Origin: Ryuthela nishihirai
Taxonomy: Eukaryota > Arthropoda > Arachnida > Araneae > Heptathelidae
DNA length: 64,000 nt
Assembly: GCA_038380435.1 (NCBI GenBank)
Contig: JAWZYU010000025.1
Coordinates: 42,726,691-42,790,690, forward strand
Direction of reading: 5' to 3'
Shown: in pieces, positions 26,801 through 38,800 of the stretch
Position numbering within the stretch: the stretch's first letter is position 1
How the letters are laid out: every line of letters begins with the position of its first letter
Notes under the pieces: generated by a model
The model's database searches: none
What the model was told of the DNA's origin: nothing
The model's input: the letters and a program-made list of their open reading frames with translations, nothing else
Translations under genes and position numbers: made by a program

Positions 26801-29800
26801 AACCAAACTAAAGAGAAAAGGAGACAAAATGCACCCTTGTCGAACACCAGAAGTAATGCTAAACCAATTGCTACAAGACTTACCAACCCTCACACATGAC
26901 TCAGTGTTATTATAGAGAGCTTTCATTATGTTAACTAACTTGTCTGGTATACCATATGATCTCACAATCAACCACAAATTATGACGATCAACAGAGTCGA
27001 AAGCCTTTTTGAACTAAAACAGATAATCTAACTAAAACAGAAATCAACCTTTTTGAAATCAACAAAGCTAGCAACCAAAGGTTTCTGAAACTCTAAACAT
27101 TTCTCAAGAATCTGCCTAAGTGAAAATATCTGATCTACACATCCCCTACCACTTCTGAATCCACATTGCTCATCACGCAATTGCCTGTCAACCAGATTCT
27201 TAATTCTATTAAGCACAATCATGGAAAGAACTTTACCTGGAACGGAGAGTAGGCTGATACCCCTATAGTTATCACAAGAACTGCGATCACCTTTTTTGAA
27301 AATAGGGATAATAATAGCTCTGGTAAAATCTTTAGGAACCATGCCTTTATCATAAAAGTTATTCAAAATTTCAGTCATCCAAATGGTAACTGAAACATTC
27401 CCAGCTCTAAGCATTTCCGTAGTAATTTCATCCACCCCTGGGGATTTATGAAGTTTAAGTTTAGAAATAGCCAAACTAACTTCAGATTGTGTTATAGGGC
27501 CAACATTAAAGCCAACAATGCATCTATCATCATTGCAAACAATGGGAGTAGAACTAACCACATTGTTTAGAACATCACTGAAATGCTCAGCCCACCTAGC
27601 CATGACAGAATCCTCACCTTCTATAACCTTGCCTTGTTTATCCTTCAATCCCTGTATACCTGTTCGTTTTCTACCACACAAAACACTAACTATCTGGTAC
27701 AGCTCTCTGCTGTTGTGCTGTCTAACTGCTTCCTCAGCTTTGTCAGCAAGGCCATCAAGCCAAAGATTCTTATCAGTAGCTAACTGATCCTTTACACGTT
27801 TATTAAGTTCTTTGTAATGCTTTCTATTAGGACTAGTAGGGTACTGATTAAGGACATTCATTATTAGCAAAAGTTAAAATAGTTGTTAAAAAAGTTGTTC
27901 ATTATTAGCAAAAGTTAAATGTCAGTTTTTTTTTTACTAAAAAATGAAGCAATGGGAAAAAAAAAAACAATAATGCAATGTTAAAAATATCCATAGCAAA
28001 ATGTTGTAATTGTCATAATCAGCAATGTATCATAACTCTGAAAGATTGATAACAACATAATAAAATCAATAAATCGATAAAAATAAAAACAAGTGGTAAG
28101 CCAGCCATTATCACAACCAGCAAAATAGCATAACTCTGAAAGATCTACAGGTATAAAAATCAATAAATTGATAGAAGCAAAAACGATACAACAAGTTGTA
28201 AGCTGACCATCTAACTTTGCCAGCATTCAGATTTTTCTTGCTTGTCTGCATCCTATTTTCATCCACCCTGACTGATGGATTGGAAAGGCCACCTTCTGTT
28301 GGACAGGGCATTAAGATGTAGTTCTTGTATGGGAGAGTCATACCCATTTTTTTAAGCCCAGTGCATATTAAAGAACATGTTGGATTTCCTTGATGGGAGC
28401 CTACCATCTGTCTCCTAACAGCTGTCCAGTGGGTCTCATTCCTCTAACCTTCTCTGAGCCCTTGGGGTCCTTGTGACCTGGTCATTTAGTCTTGTGTACA
28501 AAAAAGTGCCGCTCAAAAGAAAAACTCAACCCTGCATTCATAGAGACAGATTATAATAATGGGCATGAAAGGTTATTCTGTCTTAGATAGTATTTTAATT
28601 TTATGCTCCCATGATGAGAAGAATCTGTTAACCAGCCTTAATAAGAGTGTCCCATCTGGTATATATTACATTTTATTTTCTTTCCCCATCTTGAGGGGGC
28701 AGGGGTGGCTATGTCCATAGAGAGCCAGACTCATAATCTGCAGTTCTCAGATTTGGGTTGGGTTGTTTTACCTCTGAGCGGCACTTTTTTGCACACCATG
28801 GGCTAAATGGCCAGGTCACACGGACCCCGAAGGCTCAGAGAAGGGTGGGGGAGGGGACCCACTGGAACAGCTGTTGGGAGACAGATGGTAGCCTCCCGTC
28901 AAGGCCATCCAGCGTGTTCTTTAACGTACACAGGGTATGGCTCTCCCGCAAACGGGACCACGGCTTAATGTCACATCCAACGGATGGCGGCCTTTCCAAG
29001 CTCATCGGTGTCCCCTACTGACCGTGGGCAAGGCGGGGAATTTTGCGGAGATAAATCTCAACGCTGACCCAGCTGGGACTTGAACCTGGGAACTACAGAT
29101 TACGAGCCTGGTGCGCTACCGACTGAGCCACCCCCGCCCCTCTCAGATTTGAGTCACACCTGGGTTAGTGTTGAGATTTATCTCTGCAAAACCTCCCATC
29201 TTGCGCTCGGCCAGTAGGGTACACTGATGGGCTTGGAAAGGCCACTGTCATATGGGACATTGAGCTGTGATCCTGTGTGTGGAAGAGCCATACCATGTAC
29301 ATGCTAAAGAACAAAATGGGTGGCCTTGACAAGAGGTTATCATATGTCTCCTAACAGATGTCCAGTAGGGTCCCATTCCCCTAACCTCTGAGCTCTTATT
29401 GTCTTTGTGACTTGGACATTCAGCCCCACTGTGTACAAAACAACTCAATCCTGTCTTGAGCAAGGTTCACTTAAGGCTTTCACACACACTTACTTTTACC
29501 AACACCACACTTAAGGCATGCAACACTATTCCCTATTTTTTTTTAACACAATTCAATAATCAATTATGTGAAGTGTTTTCAATTTCGACATTTTTCCCCT
29601 CATTTTACATCACTAAAAGTTGGAACCCTCCATTACTACTGCACATACATCTAAAAAAATACATTCCTTAAAACTGAAACTGTCATCTACCTGAACACTG
29701 GACTAGCCTTGGAATGCACCTGATTTGGCCATTTAGTTTACTGTGAATAACAAAACTGCCAGTTTAAAACAAAGTAATCCATTCAAATTATCATATATTT

Positions 29801-32800
29801 TTAAAAAATCCAATGGTTTTTGTCTATGTTGATTTTCTGCAAAAAAATTTAATTCACTGATTCTGCAATATACTTTTTAAACTGTATGACATGAAATTTA
29901 TGATATTTAATATTGATTTATGTACAAGGAAAAAAATTGTAACAAAATCATAACATGATTAAGCATTAAAACTTACCAATATAGATAAGCAAGTAAGGAA
30001 TAAAGATATTAGTGGACTTATAGATGGCAAAATCACATGATCATATTCTTGCACTAAACCTCTTGTCACAGTGGATTGAGGTGTAACATTTCCTTTATAT
30101 ATGCCAGAATAATATGCTGCAAATATATAGAAAAATTCATTTATAATATAGCAAAATGTCACATAGAACCTCAAAATAAAAATGTGGTGATTTAGTATCC
30201 AAACTAAATTTTGTCAGTAATGAGGCATGATTTTCTGTAACATGTTAGGTGTTTTAACTATCTGAGCTCTACAAAGGAGGAGGATTTTAAGGAGGAGCTA
30301 TTTCAACTATCTGATTAAATTCAAAGGAGGAGCTATTTTAACTATCTGAGCTAAAAAGGAGGAGAGTGAGAAGCGCAGATATTTAGAAGACTGACATATT
30401 AGTATCATGACCCATTCCTGTGAAAACTCGATCTTCCTGTTAACTCTTCAGTTATGAATAATATTTAAAAATACACTGTATTTTTAAAAATTGTTCATAT
30501 TAAAAATTACTTAATATTTTATTTGCATTATAAATCCATTAAAGTGTTAATAAACAAATGTTTAATAATTGAATCCATAAAATAATTTTAATATCTTTTG
30601 AAATTAGCCATATGCTATGACCTGTTTCTGTTACTTCCCAAACACATTTTTAATTTCAACTGTTTTCTGCTGAAAAAATTTTAAAAGATGGTGACAAATG
30701 CATTCAGTTGTTGAAAAACACTGGAATCTAAGGGTTAACTATACAATACAGTATATAATCAATAACAGAAGCTGAATTTAAGAAAATGAATACAACAGGA
30801 ATATACACTATTATAAATTTTCTAAATTAATATATCTTGAATGGGCACTAAGTTACTCTTTCATTTTGTTCAAAGGGGACTTACCTCTGAAAGCATTTTT
30901 TGACCACTCATATCAATGGCAACTTTTCTGGTTGTTGTTACATTGTTTGATATAGTTATAAACTTAACCAAAGTTTCACTCTGCAAAAATTTGCATATTA
31001 TAAGTTGTATGTTTCACTAGTTTCATGATTTTGCCATAACCCATTACTTTCAGCCTTCATGTTTCGAACGTATAGCGGAATAATCATTTAACAATTCCCC
31101 TTATTTAGGGGGAAGAAACCATGAAAGGCAATTTTTTTATAGCCTATGACACTCTCTGTGTATCAGTTGACACCTAAATCATTAAGATTGTCAATCACAT
31201 TCAAAAGATATATAGCATAGCAAAAGAATTATTTTGATAAACACAAACTGACAAACAAACAGACAAATGACCAGCGAAAAGCAATAAGTAAAAAATTTTT
31301 TGCATCAATACTGTTCATTAGGACTGGAAAATATTGGAAAGCTACCTACAATAGCCTGATAAATTGTTCTTATTGAGGCAACTAAAAAAAATTAATTATC
31401 AATGTTAATTCCTTTCCTATCTTCACAATCTGCAGTTTTTTTACATCGCTAAAGTTTTGCCCAACTTTTCTTTATGAACATGAATGGAGTGGTGAGAAAT
31501 ATGTGTGTGTGATCACACTCTCTGCTTTTATTGAATGATTTTACTGCCAATATTATTCATTTCATTGTAGACTTTATGTGCTGATATATGCTTTCAAGCA
31601 ATGTAAACAGATCAAAATATCTGGTGCATATCTTTTGATTCAGACCAGTTCTTATGGAATTATTTTTACACATTTCAACAATGTCTTTTAACCCTTATAG
31701 TGTTGGGTTTTTGAAACTGAACTCATTGTGGTGGCTGGATTTACTTTAAAGTGTTTTCAGAAAATAAAACAAATGGCTTTAGAACCTCATCCTGAAGCAA
31801 GTAATGAACAGAAATATGTTATGTTACATGCCATAAGAAAGAGCATTTAATCATGCTTAATAGGCAAAAATTTGAAGAAAAAATGGTAAGTTGAATTTTT
31901 AAGCAGTTTTTTAAAACATTGCAAAATTTTACTGCATTTTTTCCATTTTATCTTTAATAAAATTTTAAATATATAAATTTTTTCCTGTTTTTTCAACATT
32001 ATTTTAGTATTCTAATATAAATAGTTTGTAATACAATGGAACCCCGATATAACGTGCATGTCGGGCGGGAAACAACGCCCACGTTATAAGGTGAACCGTG
32101 TTATACTGAGCGGCGCGGTGGCGACACAATAAATTTCACACTGTAAGCTTTTCTTTTACTCATCATGCATACAATAATTAAACACTATTCAAAATACATG
32201 CAGGAACTCAATACATACACAATTACTCAATACGCAGTAACAATAAAATGCGATACTAATGCCGCACGGACCTGTATAAACATGTTTGAACTTATCGCGA
32301 ACATCGCCCGCGCTATAACTGAGTGCGCGGTATAGTGAGCAGCGCTATAACGAAGGTCCACTGTATTTCCATTAATGCTTAAATCTTTCATTTATTTATT
32401 TTTTTCTAAATTATTTAGTCATTTATGTATATAACATAATGTATATTCTTAGACTTTTGATGATCGGCAAGCTCTAAGCCTAAAAAGCAGTGTCTTAAAA
32501 AATAATTTTGCTTTAAAAACAAGATAATTTAAATAAAAATTTAACAATGTATCAGAAAAGTGATATAGAACTATGAAAGAAAAATCAATAAAATGTTTCA
32601 AAGCATTTCAAATTTAAGCACTGAATTTTCAAAATAATTTAATAATTTCACTGAACATTTCTAATTATTTATTGTTTATAATCACAGTATCCTTTTGAGA
32701 ATCAATAAAAAAATAATTTTAGAAGCATTAAAATAAAAAAAAGTCTTTAAAATTGAAAGCCGATATGTGTAATTCCCAAATGATGCAATTTCCAGTAGTA

Positions 32801-35800
32801 ATAAAATCAATATCTTTACATTAAAAGTTTAGAAAGCATTACAACTCTAGTAGAGCTATAAATAACCAAAAGTATGGGGAATCCCAACTGTTCAATAATC
32901 TAACTATGGTACAGCAGAATAAAGGCATAAACTAAATCGTGATATTTGATGCTATTTATGGTGACTGAACATGTGCATACGTTCACTGCACACTCAAGTA
33001 AATTTATTTTTAAACTTTATCATAATTTTTTTCAAGTGAAATCAACAGGTAAAATATATATATCATAGATTTAAATGTTATTTTTGATATATGATTAGTA
33101 ACAGTTGAAAAAAATTTTAGATTTCTATTCGGAAAATGTTTTTTATAACTTTATACTATGGAAACGAAACTTGCATCTCTGATTACTAGAATTCAAAAGA
33201 TGAAAATGATCATTTGGGCTCTGACATGGAAAGGATAATAAATAATAAAAGTAGTCAAACACCTACCTGCATAATTTAGTACTCTATCAGCAAAATTATA
33301 TAATGCCCAAAAGTTTGGAGCCCAATAAGAATGTGTAAGTCCACGTTTTAGAGGAAAAAGACGCAGCAGGACTTGTTTCAGTTGACCCTTAAATAGATAT
33401 ATCTTTATTTAACTAGTTCAAAAGATTCTACTAAATTGATGCAAAAAGGTGAAGAACAGCAAATTATACATTGGTCACAATAAATAAAGCTTTAACATCA
33501 ATCTACAAGTAAAATATCCAAGTAATAAATTAGAAACTTTAGAAGAAACAATTTATTTTAAAATTTTTACACACATTTGGTTTATTAACAACTACGAGCA
33601 GACCTTTGGGCCCAACATTTTATGAACAATATTAATACAAGATTTAATACTAATAAATTATGCAAGATGTGTATAAGGAAATAAGCAGATTAAAACCATT
33701 AAAATTAACTATTTTCATCCCTTCAAATTGTTTGTTACACAGTACTTCTTTTAAAATGTCCAATGAAAAGCATAAACTGAATTCATCTAGAAATGAAAAG
33801 CAACTGTTTAGAACTTTGCTGAAGAGAGGTCCCTTATACTAGACAACTGAGAGAAATGATTTCTTCTCACAGAGCTTTTCAATGAGATATCCATGGTATG
33901 CAAATGGTATTTAGCATTTAATAGTAAATATACAGATTACCTAAAGATGCAGAATTCAATAAATATTTATGCAGAAAAAATTAGTTTGGCCAACGATATG
34001 GGACTCAAACTCACATCTCTCCAGATACATGACACAGTGCTCTAACCACTAATCAGTGGCTCTGTCATTCACTTCTGCAACATGACTATCTTTTACTTGA
34101 GTGTGGCAGACCTGGAGATTTTTATTTTTTTTTTATTTTCCTTATTATAGATGGCAGAAAAAGACTTGAGTAAAAGATATAAGTCATAGTGTGGAAGTGA
34201 AAGACAAAGCTGCTAATTATAGTTTAGTGGTTAGAGCACTCTGGCATTCATGTGAAGAGACATGAGTTCAAATCCTGCACTGCTGGTAAAACTCATTTTT
34301 TCTGCATAAGCCACTTAACATACTTTGTTTTAAAAGTCAAAAATGGATTATATGCATAATTATTCATTATTTAATATTTATACATACACCAATCAGCCAA
34401 AACATTAAAACCACCTACCTAATATGATGTAGGTCCTCCTCTCGCTGCCAAAAGAGCTCTCACCCGATGAGGCATAGATTCAATGAGATGTTAGTAGGTG
34501 TTGCTTGATATTTGGTATACCATGACTGCAACAGATCCTGTAAATTATGTGGTTGGGGTGATGCTGCTGGCACTCAGTTCTCCAACTCAAACCATAAATG
34601 CTTGATAGGATTTTGTCCAGCAATTGTCATCGTGTGGGAGGGCAATTTCGGGAAGGCATCCCCTCCACCTAATTCACATAGAAAGTTTCATCCCCCCTCT
34701 CTAGAAAAATACAATTTTTTTGAAATTACGAGTTTTTATGTTTATATTGAATGATTTTAAAAGGCACCCCCCCCCACCCCCCTCTCCTCTTCAGTACCTT
34801 GGCACACAGACAACACTTTTTTTTTTTGCTTTGGTAAACAAACCTTTCTGCACTTAGCCAAGATCACCAAACCTCAACACCCAAAGAAAAAATTCATGAT
34901 ATTTAGCAAAAAAAGCAGCCAAGGAAGTTTTTTTCTATTTCATAACCAGTTCAGAAAAATCCTATGAATGTGAGAAGTCTAAATCACTTTGTATAACACT
35001 GGCTGTGTTTAAAACATACGATACTGAAAGAATCATTAAAAGAAATAAAAATTATATTTCAGGTTGAATATTATATTATTCGGGTGGAAATTTCCTTTCG
35101 ATAAATATATAATTTAACTATTTTTATTCAGCAGGTTTTCCAAAATGAAGCCTTATTTTAATTGTATATTACGATCTTTTTTTTTAACATATCACATTGA
35201 AAAAGGCTTATTAAAATAAATATGCTTGCAAATTTGTTTATATTATTTATTGTCATAAAATTTGTAATTAAGTTTTGTTTAATTTGGTATATAACATTAC
35301 CTATTTCCATTGATTGGTTATTTTTTTTTTAATTCTAAAGTTGACTTGTTTATTTGACTCAGCACAATTGGCTAAAACCTGGAATTTTCTCAAAGTATGG
35401 TAACGAAACTAGAGAAATATTTACTTAAAACCAAAAAAACTTTTTTTTTGTTATTCAGAAATATATAGTCATTCTATTTGTGTACATTGTAATCATTTCT
35501 GTCTCTTAGTTTTTTTTTTTAAATAAATTTTTGTGTTGCCAGATGCATTTTTTTACTACATGACTCTAAAAAAGTCCCATTAAAATAAAACACTGTCTTT
35601 TTCGTTAAATACTTTATTTTCGGAAAATCCAGAATAAAATGCTGATTAATTTGGTATACAACATGCCATAATTCCTTTCATTAGTTATTTGGCACAAAAG
35701 TTCTAAAGTTAGTTTTTTTTGGCTGAGCAATAGGGAAAAAATAACTTGGCCTCTGGATGGAAACCTGTTTTTTAGGCTGGACACTGGAAGGGTTAATAAC

Positions 35801-38800
35801 GCTTTGAGCATGGGGACTTTCTGATTCACATCTTATTTAGAGCAACATTATAGCTGCCTTCCCCAATCATAGATGGCACCAAGAGTGATATGTTCAGGAA
35901 GGTCTAATAGTCACATTAGTGGAAGAATGACAGAGCCAATTCTGGTGTAGTGGTTAGAACACTCTGACATGAATCTGGAGAGATCTGGGTTCAAGTCCTG
36001 CAGATCAAAACTGATTTTCCACAAAATTATTTAGTGATTTAATGACTTCTGTGTTAACAGGTAATCTGTGTATTAACTATTGACTATTTTATCTTTTGAA
36101 TTCTAGTGACCTGGGAAGTAATAATTTCCTTAGAAAACATTGGCAAAAAAACATTTTCTGAATAGAAATTTGCATTTTTTAACTGTTTCTAATCAAATAG
36201 ATAGATATAACTTATTAGATATAATCTAATCAAATATTGAAAATAATTAAATCTATAATACATATTTACTTGCTGATTCCACTTAAAAAAATGATGCTTA
36301 ATTTATTTGCAGTTGTTGCTGTCATTGAAATGGGCATATTATATGCACGTATCTGCTGGCATTCACCATCCCTTCTGTTAAGCTAGAAGCTAACTTCCTT
36401 ACTGAGCTGTTCTAATTAAAACAATCTTGTTGAGTAGGTAATTCGGTGCCCTATCTGCTTTGAAGTGGATACAAACTCATAGATTGCATATTTGGTATGC
36501 TTTAGATTTATTTTCTACCTTTTTGGGCCCATATAGGAAAATAGGTATTTTTTTAAAAATTTTTTGTCACTAAAAACACCTACCTTCAAAAATTTTTATT
36601 TGATACATGACTCATAACCATCGAGTACATTTTCCCTCTCTTTTGGAGTAATGTGGGGGCAGCCCATCACATTAGAGACATCACATGCTTTAATTTGAGA
36701 TATGACTTGTTAAAGTCTAACCCTATGAAAATCCACCTCTCTTTTATCAGGAGGGGGAGTAGTGGGGGCAAAATTCGAACTAGTTTATGATAGTCATTAT
36801 ATGCACTTTCATTTGACTCGTAACTGTAGGTCGTTGTGTTTGGAAGATATAGTAGAACAACTTTTACATTTCCCATTTTTTAGAGAGGAATAAAGCATGG
36901 GGTCAATTTTTAATAACCTCTGACACTCCCTTATCAGAAGCTTTCATTTAATGCATTGCTTGCTATTTTATACTCATGTTTTACAGATATATAAGAACAA
37001 TACTTTTCATATTTCCCCTTTTTCAGGGGTGGGGGGGGGGGTGTGGTGGGGTGGAAGAAAGCATGGAGGATCAATTTTTTTATAGCTTATGACACTCCCC
37101 TCATCAGAAGCTTTCATTTGATGCATAGCTCATTACTTTTGCAGTCACATTCAAGAGATACGAGTGAATAATTGTTTTCATATTCCCCCCAATTTTAGGG
37201 GGAAGTAAGCATGGGGGATAAAATTTTTATAGCCTATGATACTCTCTGAATCACAAGCTTACATTTGACATATAGCTGGTTACTTTTGGCATTTGCTTTC
37301 TGCAGGTATAGCAGAATATTTTTCACGGGAGAAGAAATCATTGGGGTCATTTTTTTTTTATAGCTTATGACACTCCCTGCATCACAAGCTTTCATTTGAC
37401 ACATAGCTTGTTACAGTAAAATCATTAAGTTAAACGAGGATTGCAGATGGATATCAGAGCTTAGGTATATTAAGAACATAACAGCACATTCAGATGGTTT
37501 TTGCCTTTTAAAAATACAGCATAATCATGTAATTAAATTTAGGGAAAATATTGTTTGACCCAGTGTCTACTGATATACTTTATGAAAAAATTACTATTGT
37601 ATTGAAAAATGGTATATTAGAGAAAGCAATAAAAGCAAATAATTTATCACATGTAAAAGATTTTTTTAAAATTTCATCCTTATTCTTATTATGAAACTGC
37701 CTTATTAGGCTGCTCATTGAAAAATAAGGTACACAAAGCTGAATTTATATTCTTACCATTAAAATGAATGGGCCAAATGAAAGAGCAAAAACTCCAAAAA
37801 CCACTATTCCTAATTTCAAAAAGTTAACTATTGAAAAGCTTCTAATCACTGCAGAACCATCTGAAAAATTACAAAATAAAGATGACACAAATCATAGATT
37901 AATTATATGGAATTTGAACGAAAGGAAATTTTTATAAATAATTTTAATTCATAAAGTGAGTGTAAAAGTTGAATCAATTATTTTTTAAATTATTAATAAT
38001 TTAAACATTGTCTATCTTGGTTACATTACTTTACATTACTTGCTACTTTACTTTTTGAGGCACATGATTTGTAAAAATTTGCTTTTTGTTTCCATTTATT
38101 AATCAAAGAAACTATTTTAAATAATAAAGGTATAATCTAAGTTACTGCTTAGTTCCAGATTTCAGTTTAATAAAAAAGATATTTAATTTCTACAATCTTT
38201 ATATAAAAATATAACAATAAATTGAAAAATAACAACCATTAGCAAATGTCAACAAGAAAATTTAAGATGTGAGGCATACAAAAATTAAGTATAAATAAAC
38301 TGAATAAGATCTGACGTCATTTTTACTAGACAGTGTTAAACAGTTGCCAATGTACTTCTTTTATGCAAAATTGCAATCTCCTCCTTTCTAGTTGCATGCA
38401 TCTTTTCAGTTATTACATTAATAAAACTCGAACAAATGCTTGGCCACAGAGGTCTGTGGCAAGCATCTGTTTGAGTACTCATACTCTTTCCTAATGTGTA
38501 AAATACACATTAGGAAAGAGTATTGGGTTGGGTTGTTTTACCTCTGAGCGGCACTTTTTTGCACACCATGGGCTAAATGGCCAAGTCACATGGACCCCGA
38601 AGGCTCAGAGAAGGTTGGGGGAGGGGACCCACTGGAACAGCTGTTGGGAGACAGATGGTAGCCTCCCGTCAAGGCCATCCAGCGTGTTCTTTAACATGCA
38701 CAGGATATGGCTCTCCTGCACACGGGGCCACGGCTTAACGTCCCATCCGACGGACGGCGGCTTTTCCAAGCCTATCGGTGTCCCCTACTGACCGTGGGCA

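Noticed and set aside
28758..29021. A repeated open frame (…[20 protein letters not shown]…) found at 3938, 14191, 28758, 38528, 51127 and 54919
   Set aside because: It is the antisense of the SINE-A body and is seen only where that SINE is inserted. Its conservation follows from the young age of the copies.
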